A DNA stretch of 64,000 bases from the NCBI GenBank assembly GCA_034007745.1, contig JAVEQI010000012.1, positions 15,253 through 79,252 on the forward strand, in the 5' to 3' direction. Under the pieces are notes generated by a model. That model ran no database searches, had not been told where the DNA came from, and was given only the letters and a program-made list of their open reading frames with translations. Source of the stretch: Desulforapulum sp034007745 (GTDB taxonomy: Bacteria > Desulfobacterota > Desulfobacteria > Desulfobacterales > Desulfobacteraceae). The position numbers and the translations under genes are program-made. The first letter of the stretch is position 1; the number at the start of each line of letters is the position of its first letter. This document shows, one piece after another, positions 34,228-42,039 of the stretch.

Positions 34228-34977
34228 TCAACTCCTGTTCATGGCAGATCCATCCCCAGGAGAGATACTTCCCGATTGAATGATCTGAATTTTATCGTTC
34301 ATCAATAGTTTCAGTCCCCCATTTTCCGCAACCCCCATGAGGATGGCAGTGCTGGTTTTGTTTTCACGGTCGGTCAGATGGACGTTTTCGTTTTTAAATG
34401 CCAGATAGTCATGGATCTCTGTGATAAATCCTGACGGGATTTTTGTCTCAACGATCCGGGTGAAATCATCCCGGCATTGACCCAATAGATCCTGCCACAG
34501 ATCAAGCGGGGTAAACTCATATCCAAAGTCCATAAGGGATGCGGCAGGTATTACACGGGGGGTGGGGAGCAGTTCCCTGCCCGGACTTGACAGGAGATTT
34601 ATTCCCACTCCCACCACGGCTGAATCCCCCTTTATTTCAGTAAGAATCCCCCCAACCTTTTTACCTCCCAGGATGAGATCATTGGGCCACTTGATGGTCA
34701 TTTGAACATTGAGCCCGGCAAAACTCTTTGCCAGGGAATATCCCACAATCAAAGACAATAAATTCTCCCAGGGCGGAGGCGGCAGGGGAAATCGGGTGGC
34801 ACTGTAAATATTGCCCCCAGGTGACAACCAGCTCCTTCCTAACTGCCCCCGGCCGCACCATTGATTCAAGGCCAGGACCGACCCCCATTCCGGCAAGCTT
34901 TTTTTGGCAATAAACTGCCATGCCACGTCCATGGCCGAAGAACAGGACCCTGTTACCCAAATAAAACAACTATTCAT
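34228..34977 (-). CDS. birA: Biotin-[carboxylase] ligase BirA (no DNA-binding domain)
   Basis: Activates biotin with ATP and attaches it to the lysine of biotin carrier domains. The 249-residue catalytic core shows the biotinyl-AMP loop QWCGRGQLGRSWLSPGG, KWPNDLILGGKKVGGILTE and VVGVGINLL. No N-terminal winged helix is present, so it is a group I ligase without repressor function. It lies immediately upstream of pyc on the same strand (2-base gap), so its most obvious substrate is the PYC biotinyl domain with the unusual IMKQE site. A C-terminal SH3-like cap of about 50 residues follows the core. Confidence 0.92.
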   Translation of the reverse strand: MNSCFIWVTGSCSSAMDVAWQFIAKKSLPEWGSVLALNQWCGRGQLGRSWLSPGGNIYSATRFPLPPPPWENLLSLIVGYSLAKSFAGLNVQMTIKWPNDLILGGKKVGGILTEIKGDSAVVGVGINLLSSPGRELLPTPRVIPAASLMDFGYEFTPLDLWQDLLGQCRDDFTRIVETKIPSGFITEIHDYLAFKNENVHLTDRENKTSTAILMGVAENGGLKLLMNDKIQIIQSGSISPGDGSAMNRS

Positions 34978-35114
34978 GAGGTTCTCAGCCTGTTTTCCAT
35001 AACCGTCCCTATCCTGACACTCAAAAGGTATAGGGTATAGGATAAGAACTTCCTTTTTGTCAAGAAGAGTATGGAAAAAGCAGCTATTCTCATTTTGACT
35101 TCCTTGTTTAGGCG

Positions 35115-35156
35115 TCAGCCAGTATCACCTTGCTGAACGAAGAAAGTCGGGGGAAT
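35115..35156. repeat. Fragment of the 182-bp hairpin element
   Basis: TATCACCTTGCTGAAC and the following AAAGTCGGGGG match the reverse complement of the right arm and stem of the element at 52752-52933 with a few mismatches. Only one arm is present. Confidence 0.55.
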
Positions 35157-35170
35157 CACCCTGAATGTGC

Positions 35171-35428
35171 CTAATTGATTTTTTTTGCCTTTTCTATGAG
35201 ATCATACAAGGTGGCAACCTTGTCCTTTGAACCTGCCAGAATTTCTTTTATTTGAGACGGGGTGTAGTGGGATTCCATGAATTCCCGGACATCAAACCGC
35301 TCGTACCAGCAATCAAAAATCTTAAAGCAGGCAATGCCCCGGGTGCCCATGCGGCAGTAAGAAAAATCAACATCATGGCCCAGACGTCGACAATACCCCC
35401 GCTGTGTATCAAACTTATCTTCACTCAT
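35171..35428 (-). CDS. Small Cys-containing hypothetical protein, 85 aa
   Basis: Unknown family. The first half has four cysteines spaced as YCRRLGHDVDFSYCRMG and ACFKIFDCWYERFD, which might bind a metal or FeS cluster; the second half is helical (YTPSQIKEILAGSKDKVATL). No signal peptide. It lies downstream of trpB2 on the same strand, separated by a GC-rich hairpin. The pattern is consistent with a small conserved protein of sulfate reducers, but I cannot assign a role. Confidence 0.7.
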   Translation of the reverse strand: MSEDKFDTQRGYCRRLGHDVDFSYCRMGTRGIACFKIFDCWYERFDVREFMESHYTPSQIKEILAGSKDKVATLYDLIEKAKKIN

Positions 35429-35446
35429 TTAAAGTCACCATGAATC

Positions 35447-35471
35447 CCTGGCCTGGACGAACCAGGCCAGG
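35447..35471 (-). terminator. GC-rich hairpin after trpB2
   Basis: CCTGGCCTGG (35447-35456) and CCAGGCCAGG (35462-35471) are perfect 10-base arms with a 5-base loop, 15 bases beyond the trpB2 stop. A U-run is lacking, so it may attenuate rather than fully stop readthrough into the 85-aa gene. Confidence 0.55.
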
Positions 35472-35486
35472 AATGGAAAAGAGAGG

Positions 35487-36860
35487 TTAAAGTATGGGAA
35501 CGGGATTTCCCTTGATGCTGCGCTCCAGGGTGGCTTCCAGCTCCTCCTGGGAGAGCTCAAGATTGACAAGATCCCCTGCCAGATACCGGGTGTAGCCGTT
35601 TAGATCCATCAATCCATGGCCGCTTAGGTTAAAGATGATAACGCGTTCCTTGCCCTCTTGTTTTGCCTCATTTGCCTTTCTGATGGTGGCGGCAATGGCA
35701 TGACTTGTCTCCGGCGCCACGATCATCCCTTCTGTTCGGGCAAAAATCATGGCGGCCTCGTAGCACTCCAGCTGCTTGATGGACATGGGGCTCATGAGCC
35801 CATGGGCCACGGCCTGGGAGACCAGAGGCGCCATGCCATGGTATCTCAAGCCACCTGCGTGGATGGGGGCCGGAACAAAATCATGGCCCAGGGAATACAT
35901 GGGCAGCATGGGGGTCATCTTGGCCACATCCCCGTGGTCATAGGCAAAGGGGCCCCGGGTCAAAGTGGGACAGGAGGCCGGTTCCACCGGGATGATCTCA
36001 ATGTCCTGACCGTTGATCTTGTCCTGGGTAAAGGGAAAGGCAAGGCCTGCAAAGTTACTTCCGCCACCGGCACAGCCAATGACCGTATCCACTTTTTTAA
36101 TCCCGGCTATTTTCAGCTGTTTCTGGGCCTCAAGGCCGATTATGGTCTGGTGCAGCATAACATGGTTCATGACGCTGCCAAGGGTGTAACGGGTCTGGCC
36201 GGTTGTGTCGGTGACAGCTGCCTCCACAGCCTCACTAATGGCCATGCCCAGGCTGCCCGGGGTATCAGGCAATCTTGCCAGAATATTCCTTCCGGCACTG
36301 GTTTCCATGGAGGGGCTGGCAATGCACTTTCCGCCCCAGGTCTCCATCATGGCTTTTCTCAAGGGTTTCTGATCAAAGCTGATGCGTACCATGAACACCT
36401 TGCACTCAAGACCCAGCAATGCACAGGCATGGGCCAGGGCACAGCCCCACTGGCCGGCACCGGTCTCGGTGGTCAGCTTTTTGATGCCAAACTCCTTATT
36501 GTACCACGCCTGGGCCACGGCGGTATTGGGCTTGTGACTGCCCGAAGGCGAAACGCTCTCATCCTTGAAAAATATTTTGGCCGGGGTGTTGAGATATTTT
36601 TCCAGGTAAACGGCCCGTCTCAGGGGCGAGGGACGCCATCGATAAAGGAGATCCAGCACGCCTTCGGGGATATCTATCCACCGCTCCTGGCTCACCTCCT
36701 GCTCTATGAGGTTCATGGGAAAAATAGGTGCCAGCATGTCCGGGCTGATGGGGTTGCCATCGGGGCCTAGGGGCGGGTTGAAGGTACCGGGCAGATCAGC
36801 TGCAATGTTGTACCACTGTTTCGGAATGTCTGTTTCATCTAAAAATATTTTTACTGCCAT
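35487..36860 (-). CDS. trpB: Tryptophan synthase beta-like protein, TrpB2 type
   Basis: PLP enzyme of 457 residues in the TrpB2 subgroup, longer than TrpB1 (about 400). N-terminal TrpB2-type segment DIPKQWYNIAADLP, the PLP-lysine block SVSPSGSHKPNTAVAQAWY, TETGAGQWGCALAHACAL with the catalytic Glu, VIGCAGGGSNFAG for phosphate binding, and GLRYHGMAPLVSQAV. TrpB2 makes tryptophan from indole and serine; it often works without tight TrpA binding. No other trp genes are near. I use the ATG at 36860, which has GGAGAG before it, not the one at 36881. An 18-bp palindrome lies about 120 bases upstream. Confidence 0.92.
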   Translation of the reverse strand: MAVKIFLDETDIPKQWYNIAADLPGTFNPPLGPDGNPISPDMLAPIFPMNLIEQEVSQERWIDIPEGVLDLLYRWRPSPLRRAVYLEKYLNTPAKIFFKDESVSPSGSHKPNTAVAQAWYNKEFGIKKLTTETGAGQWGCALAHACALLGLECKVFMVRISFDQKPLRKAMMETWGGKCIASPSMETSAGRNILARLPDTPGSLGMAISEAVEAAVTDTTGQTRYTLGSVMNHVMLHQTIIGLEAQKQLKIAGIKKVDTVIGCAGGGSNFAGLAFPFTQDKINGQDIEIIPVEPASCPTLTRGPFAYDHGDVAKMTPMLPMYSLGHDFVPAPIHAGGLRYHGMAPLVSQAVAHGLMSPMSIKQLECYEAAMIFARTEGMIVAPETSHAIAATIRKANEAKQEGKERVIIFNLSGHGLMDLNGYTRYLAGDLVNLELSQEELEATLERSIKGNPVPIL

Positions 36861-36977
36861 GGGTCTCTCCTTTTGGCTCAACCCGTTGAGCCTGCACTTT
36901 CAATGTTAGAACTTCCAAACAATACAGCCCATTTCCAACGTTATTTTTCAAATGCTAAATTATTTCCACACACCATA

Positions 36978-36995
36978 GTTTCTATTGATAGAAAC
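36978..36995. promoter_or_regulatory. 18-bp palindrome upstream of trpB2, possible operator
   Basis: GTTTCTATTGATAGAAAC is a perfect palindrome with 8-base arms and a 2-base centre. On the minus strand a TTGACA box lies at 37024-37019, about 24 bases upstream of it, and the -10 region is AT-rich but poor. A repressor bound here would cover the start of transcription. Confidence 0.55.
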
Positions 36996-37364
36996 AAAAT
37001 CTCAATTTTTACATTTTTTGTCAAGATAATTTATTACTTATAAACCCCATGTCCTGACGGACACAATGAAGCAAAATACGATACCAGCAGGCAGGCGGGT
37101 ACGGGTGCTGCCCTGAACGAGTTCAGATTGAACAAATATTAAACATTTCAAAACAGATGAAAACAAAAAGCCTGGATTTTATTCCCAAGGGACAGTATGA
37201 AGGTTTAAAAGAGGTTGCCTAACTTTATGAGAGAGATTTTGGTCTGTTCAGAAAAGATCAGGAGCGAACAGGTCCTTCTGGTTGACAAGGATACCTTTCC
37301 ATTTAACCATGTCATGGCAGCCTTTAATTGACTATCACCCGGGGTCGGGGGCAGAGGAGACAAG
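36996..37364. other. Intergenic region between trpB2 and lpd
   Basis: Divergent region. It holds the trpB2 promoter candidate, the TGTCC-type palindrome at 37049-37069 and the lpd leader. A 34-codon frame from 37227 has a protein-like look but no known content. No glycine riboswitch was recognised. Confidence 0.4.
37049..37069. repeat. TGTCC-palindrome motif, copy 1 (before lpd)
   Basis: Contains TGTCC-TGAC-GGACA. Eighteen of 21 bases match the motif at 40186-40206 before gcvH. Function unknown. Confidence 0.5.
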
Positions 37365-38798
37365 ATGAGCAAACGTATTGTGGTTATTGGAGCAGGCCCA
37401 GGGGGCTATATTGCAGCCTTGAGGGCAGCTGCCCTTGGGGCCGAGGTAACAATCATCGAACAGGAAAATATCGGGGGAACCTGTCTCAACTGGGGATGCA
37501 TCCCTTCAAAGATAATGAAAACCACGGCGGACATGTACCTGAAGTTCCACGAATCTCCGGAATACGGGATTGCCCATAACGGTGATTTCAGTGTGGATAT
37601 GGCGGCCCTCATGGCCCGGAAAAGAAGGATTATTACAACACAGCAGCAGGGGATTCATGCCCTGTTGAAGAAGGGCAAGGTCGCCTTTGAAAAGGGCCGG
37701 GGTGTGGTGGATGGTCCAAACCTTGCCGCTGTGATCACCGATGATGGCCAGAAACGAGGGATTCCCTTTGACGCCCTTATCCTTGCAACAGGCACTGCAC
37801 CGATGTTGATTCCCGCATTTCCCTTTGACGGAAAGACCATCCTTTCTTCCAATCACCTTCTGGAACTTGAATCGGTCCCGGAATCCATCGTGATTGCAGG
37901 AGGCGGGGTCATCGGGTGCGAGTTTGCCTTTATTCTTTCGGCCCTTGGTGCAAAGGTTACCCTGGTCGAGGCCATGGACCGGATTCTTCCCCTTGATGCC
38001 GTAGATGAATCCTGCTCCAAGATCATTCATCGGGAGATGAAAAAACAAAAAATCAAGGTGATCATTGACCGGGCAGTCTCGTCGATAGCCAGAAAAGAGG
38101 GAGGCGTAATCGTGTCCATCGGTGCAAGTCCGTTCTCAGATAAAGACAGGGCAGCCGGGGTAAAAGAGCAGGTTGTCGAGGCTCAAACCATGGCCGTATG
38201 CATTGGCCGCACACCGCTTTCCAGGGATCTGGGCCTTGAAACCATTGGTCTTAGCCTTGATGAACGGGGCTGGATTCCCGTTAACAACCGCATGGAAACG
38301 CAAGTAAAAGACGTGTACGCCATCGGTGACATACTGGGACCCTCCAGGATAATGCTTGCCCATGCGGCCTCCCATGAAGGAATGGTGGCCGCTGAAAACA
38401 TCATGGGTATGGATTCGGCCATGGACTATACTGCGGTGCCCGGGGCGATTTTCACCATGCCCGAGGTGGGTAATGTGGGGCTGTCCGAGAGGATGGCCGT
38501 GAAAAAGGGGCTTGATGTAGAATGTACGAGCGTTAATTTCAGAACCCTTGGAAAGGCCCAGGTCATGGGAGAAATTGCAGGCGAGGTAAAGATCGTTGCA
38601 GACAAAAAAACCGGCAAGGTTCTTGGGGTTCACATTACAGGCCCCCACGCCACGGATCTCATCGCCGAAGGCACCCTGGCCGTTCAAAACGGACTCTATG
38701 TAGAGGATCTTGCCCGCACAATCCATGCCCATCCCACCCTTGCCGAAATCATGGGAGAAGTTTCCTTAAAAGCCAGGGGTTGTGCCATTCACGCATAA
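37365..38798 (+). CDS. lpdA: Dihydrolipoyl dehydrogenase (L protein)
   Basis: FAD flavoprotein disulfide reductase that reoxidises dihydrolipoyl-GcvH with NAD+. 477 residues: FAD motif VVIGAGPGGYIAALRAA, redox-active disulfide GGTCLNWGCIPSK, NAD motif VIAGGGVIGCEFAFILSALG, DVYAIGDILGPSRIMLAHAA and the C-terminal active-site HAHPTLAEIMGE with the catalytic His-Glu. All motifs are intact. It is the first gene of the glycine cleavage run, with gcvT following after about 130 bases. The ribosome binding site is GAGGAG before the ATG. It may also serve other 2-oxoacid complexes. Confidence 0.95.
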   Translation: MSKRIVVIGAGPGGYIAALRAAALGAEVTIIEQENIGGTCLNWGCIPSKIMKTTADMYLKFHESPEYGIAHNGDFSVDMAALMARKRRIITTQQQGIHALLKKGKVAFEKGRGVVDGPNLAAVITDDGQKRGIPFDALILATGTAPMLIPAFPFDGKTILSSNHLLELESVPESIVIAGGGVIGCEFAFILSALGAKVTLVEAMDRILPLDAVDESCSKIIHREMKKQKIKVIIDRAVSSIARKEGGVIVSIGASPFSDKDRAAGVKEQVVEAQTMAVCIGRTPLSRDLGLETIGLSLDERGWIPVNNRMETQVKDVYAIGDILGPSRIMLAHAASHEGMVAAENIMGMDSAMDYTAVPGAIFTMPEVGNVGLSERMAVKKGLDVECTSVNFRTLGKAQVMGEIAGEVKIVADKKTGKVLGVHITGPHATDLIAEGTLAVQNGLYVEDLARTIHAHPTLAEIMGEVSLKARGCAIHA

Positions 38799-38932
38799 GA
38801 CGCATAAAACACCATCGATTTTTTTCATGGAAAAATTTCAAATAACCCTTGACCAAAACCGATGATTCCTTAAAGGTTACAAAATCGTATTTTAAAATAG
38901 GCATCCCTAAAACTGAACTTCAGGAGAAAATT

Positions 38933-40180
38933 ATGAGTGCTGATGACCTTAAAACCACCCCCCTCAACGCCTGGCACCGGGCAAACAATGCCAACATGGC
39001 AGGATTTGGCGGGTATGATATGCCCCTGTGGTATGGGAGCGGAGTAAAAAAAGAACACCTGGCAGTGTTGGAGTCTGCGGGTCTTTTTGACACAAGTCAC
39101 ATGGCCTGTGTCATGGTTAAAGGGACCGACGCCCTTGAGCTTTTGCAGTTCTGCATCACCAGGGAACTTTCCGATCTCAAAAACGGTAGATGCGCCTACG
39201 GAGCGATCCTCAACGACAAGGGTCATGTTGTCGACGACGCCATTGTCTATCGTTTCGGTCAAGGAAGTTTCATGGTATGCGTCAATGCAGGCATGGGCGA
39301 TAAGGTTTCCGACCACCTTGGGGCCAACAAAGGCAGAATGAACCTTGAAATAGAGAATCTCAGCGACCGCCTTGCAAAGATCGACATCCAGGGGAGAAAC
39401 AGCGCCAGGATTCTTTCAAAGCTGCTTAAAACCCCTGACTCAGTGTTTACGGCCATGCCCTATTTTTCGTTTAAGGGCAGCCTTCACCATGGTGGGGCCG
39501 ACCCGGTCCTCTTAAAGGACGGAACAAACATCCTCCTGTCCCGTTCCGGGTACACAGGAGAATTCGGGTTTGAAATCTTTGCCGATTCAGGGGCTGGGGT
39601 GTCCATATGGGAACAGCTCCTTAACGCCGGCAGGGAATACAATCTCACCCCCTGTGGTCTTGCTGCCCGGGATTCTTTGAGGGTCGGCTCAGTACTCCCC
39701 CTTTCCCACCAGGACATCGGGAACATGCCCTACATAAACCATCCCTGGATGGTTGCCCTGCCCCTGGACCAGGACGGCAAAACATTTACCAAGGACTTTC
39801 TGGGAAGGGATGCCCTTGAGGCAGCAAACGATGCGGACTTTACCCATGCATTTGTAGGCGAGGATCTAAGGAAGGTGGGATCAGGGCCGGACACCCAGGT
39901 GATCGACGCCAAGGGCAAGATGATCGGCTCTGTTTTGACCTGCGTCACAGACATGGGGATCGGCTGGCACGATGGCAAGATCTACAGCATTACCTCACCG
40001 GACCTTCCCGTTGACTTCAAGGCAAAAGGCATAAGCTGCGGCTTTATCCTTGCAGATCACAAGCTTGAAGAGGGGGAGAAACTGACCCTCCAGGAGGGGA
40101 AACGAAAGATCAAGGTAACCGTTGTCAAGGATATAAGACCCCACAGAACGGCCAAACTAAAACTAACCAATTTCATTTAA
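38933..40180 (+). CDS. gcvT: Glycine cleavage system T protein (aminomethyltransferase)
   Basis: Moves the methylene group from aminomethyl-lipoyl-GcvH to tetrahydrofolate, releasing ammonia. 415 residues, slightly longer than usual (about 365). N-terminal GFGGYDMPLWYGSGVKKEH, then FDTSHMACVMVKGTDALELL, the folate-site block SRSGYTGEFGFEIF, GLAARDSLRVGSVLPLSHQD and a C-terminal barrel domain. I start at the ATG 38933 (AGGAG 7 bases before), not at upstream frames. The typical L--P--W motif is varied. It lies between lpd and gcvH; in an acetyl-CoA-pathway organism the complex could run in either direction. Confidence 0.92.
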   Translation: MSADDLKTTPLNAWHRANNANMAGFGGYDMPLWYGSGVKKEHLAVLESAGLFDTSHMACVMVKGTDALELLQFCITRELSDLKNGRCAYGAILNDKGHVVDDAIVYRFGQGSFMVCVNAGMGDKVSDHLGANKGRMNLEIENLSDRLAKIDIQGRNSARILSKLLKTPDSVFTAMPYFSFKGSLHHGGADPVLLKDGTNILLSRSGYTGEFGFEIFADSGAGVSIWEQLLNAGREYNLTPCGLAARDSLRVGSVLPLSHQDIGNMPYINHPWMVALPLDQDGKTFTKDFLGRDALEAANDADFTHAFVGEDLRKVGSGPDTQVIDAKGKMIGSVLTCVTDMGIGWHDGKIYSITSPDLPVDFKAKGISCGFILADHKLEEGEKLTLQEGKRKIKVTVVKDIRPHRTAKLKLTNFI

Positions 40181-40185
40181 CCCAC

Positions 40186-40206
40186 ATGTCCTGGCAGACA
40201 CAACGA
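40186..40206. repeat. TGTCC-palindrome motif, copy 2 (before gcvH)
   Basis: ATGTCCTGGCAGACACAACG... matches the copy before lpd in 18 of 21 positions. It lies 6 bases after the gcvT stop. Confidence 0.5.
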
Positions 40207-40225
40207 GAAATGAAACATGATAATT

Positions 40226-40280
40226 GTTAGCTAAGAGCTAATGGCTAACAGCTAAAAGCTAAAAACTGTTTCATATAAAA
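40226..40280 (+). repeat. 55-bp GTTAGCT-rich repeat, copy 2
   Basis: Same length and same end (CTGTTTCATATAAAA) as the copy at 4746-4800, with GCTAA/TTAGC words throughout. It finishes right before the gcvH ribosome binding site AAAGGAG. Confidence 0.7.
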
Positions 40281-40297
40281 AAAAAGGAGCGATTCAA

Positions 40298-40696
40298 ATG
40301 AAAGAGATCAATGAGCTTAATTTCCCCGAAAATCTGAAATACACCGAAGGCCATGAATGGATAAAAAGAGACGGGGAGACCTTTACCGTGGGCATCAGCG
40401 ATTATGCCCAGGATCAGCTTGGGGAAGTTGTCTTTGTGGAGATGCCCGAAACAGGGGAAACCTTTGCCAGGAGCGATGAATTCGGCACTGTGGAATCGGT
40501 CAAGGCTGTTTCCGAGATATACATGCCGATTTCCGGAGAGGTAGTCGAGATCAACCAAGGGCTTGAGGATGCTCCGGAGCTTGTGAACACATCCTGCTAC
40601 AAAGAGGGTTGGATCATTAAAATAAAACCAGAAGACCCCGCCGAGTACGAGACCCTCATGGACAGGTCAGCCTACCTTGATACTTTAAAAGGATAA
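40298..40696 (+). CDS. gcvH: Glycine cleavage system H protein
   Basis: Lipoyl carrier of the complex, 132 residues. Landmarks are YTEGHEWIKRDGETFTVGIS, DQLGEVVFVEMPETGE and the lipoylation site FGTVESVKAVSEIYMPISGE (Lys in ESVKA). The C-terminal GWIIKIKPEDP follows the family. The lipoyl group would be built by LipB and LipA encoded downstream. AAAGGAG lies 11 bases before the ATG, close after a 55-bp repeat, so this gene may have its own translation or transcript-stability control. It is followed by gcvPA after 5 bases. Confidence 0.97.
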   Translation: MKEINELNFPENLKYTEGHEWIKRDGETFTVGISDYAQDQLGEVVFVEMPETGETFARSDEFGTVESVKAVSEIYMPISGEVVEINQGLEDAPELVNTSCYKEGWIIKIKPEDPAEYETLMDRSAYLDTLKG

Positions 40697-40701
40697 ACAT
40701 C

Positions 40702-42039
40702 ATGCGTTACCTACCCCACACCCCGGACGAGGTAGAGGAAATGCTCCAGATAACCGGGCACACCTCTCTTACCGATCTTTTTTCCACTGTTCCAGCGACC
40801 TATCGCCTGTCTGAGGATTTGGACCTTGCCCCGGCCCTCACGGAATGGGAGCTCGATGCCTACATGGAAGAACTCTCCTCAAACATGGCCGCAGCACCCT
40901 CCCATAAAATTTTCCTGGGGGCCGGCAGTTACACCCACTATATTCCTTCGGCCCTGAAGTATCTTCTCAGCCGATCGGAATTCGCCACGGCCTACACCCC
41001 CTACCAGCCTGAAATCAGCCAGGGAACCCTCCAGGGGATTTACGAATTCCAGACAATGATCACCTCGTTACTCGGCATGGACATTGCCACGGCATCCCAC
41101 TATGACTGTGGAACAGCCCTTGCAGAGGCTATGCTCATCGCCCTGAGAAAGAACAAACAAACAACCAGGGTTGCAGTATCAGCCCTTGTCCATCCCCACC
41201 ACAGGGAGATCATCAAGACCTATCTTACCCCGTCCAACTTTGAAATAGTTGAAATCCCCTCAAACCAGGACGGTACAACAGATCTTTACGCCCTGGATGC
41301 CATGGGCGATGTTGCGGCCGTTGCCGTACAGAGTCCCAACTTCCTAGGCTGCATCGAGGACCTCGCAAAGGTGAGGGAGGCGGCAGATGCAAAAAACGCC
41401 CTCATGCTGGTGTCGTTCACCGAGGCCATGGCCTATGGGCTCTTGAAAAACCCGGGTTCTTCAGGGGCGGATATCGTGTGCGGTGAGGGCCAGAGCTTCG
41501 GCATCCCCCAGTCTTTTGGCGGTCCCGGCCTCGGCATTCTGACGAGCACTAAAAAATTCATGCGGGACCTTCCCGGACGATTTGTCGGAAGGACAAAAGA
41601 CGCAGACGGAAAGGACGGTTTTGTCCTGACCCTCTCCACCAGGGAACAGCACATCCGCCGGGAAAAAGCTTCGTCCAACATCTGCTCCAACAACGGGCTG
41701 AACGCCATGGCAGCCGGAATGTACCTTGCCTTTTCCGGCCGCCAGGGCTTGAGCAAAATCGCTCAGATCAACCATGACAAGGCCGTGTTTTTGAAAGGAA
41801 TACTCATGACTGCGGGTTTTACAGGGGCGTTTGAAACCCCTTTTTTCAATGAATTTGTCCTGAAGGCTCCCAGAGGTTTTGCGGCCACACACCGAAAGCT
41901 TGAGCTTGAAAAAGGCATAGTTGCAGGTCTTGCCCTGGAGTGTTACTACCCTGAAATGGAGGATCATTACCTGTTCTGCGCAACCGAAGTGTTTTCCCGC
42001 CAGGACATGGAAAACCTGGCAAAGGAGGTGGGTGCATGA
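40702..42039 (+). CDS. gcvPA: Glycine dehydrogenase (decarboxylating) subunit 1
   Basis: N-terminal half of the split P protein, 445 residues. It starts RYLPHTPDEVEEMLQITG, then has FLGAGSYTHYIPSALKYLLS, YTPYQPEISQGTLQGIYEFQ and SFGGPGLGILTSTKKFMR near the middle. The PLP lysine lies in the other subunit, but this chain is needed for the active heterotetramer. Split P proteins are typical of archaea, Firmicutes and many Deltaproteobacteria. Its stop overlaps the gcvPB start (ATGA), ensuring equal synthesis. Confidence 0.96.
   Translation: MRYLPHTPDEVEEMLQITGHTSLTDLFSTVPATYRLSEDLDLAPALTEWELDAYMEELSSNMAAAPSHKIFLGAGSYTHYIPSALKYLLSRSEFATAYTPYQPEISQGTLQGIYEFQTMITSLLGMDIATASHYDCGTALAEAMLIALRKNKQTTRVAVSALVHPHHREIIKTYLTPSNFEIVEIPSNQDGTTDLYALDAMGDVAAVAVQSPNFLGCIEDLAKVREAADAKNALMLVSFTEAMAYGLLKNPGSSGADIVCGEGQSFGIPQSFGGPGLGILTSTKKFMRDLPGRFVGRTKDADGKDGFVLTLSTREQHIRREKASSNICSNNGLNAMAAGMYLAFSGRQGLSKIAQINHDKAVFLKGILMTAGFTGAFETPFFNEFVLKAPRGFAATHRKLELEKGIVAGLALECYYPEMEDHYLFCATEVFSRQDMENLAKEVGA

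Noticed and set aside
37081..37364. Glycine riboswitch before lpd or gcvT
   Set aside because: I could not find the conserved tandem aptamer pattern in either leader; only palindromic repeats are present.
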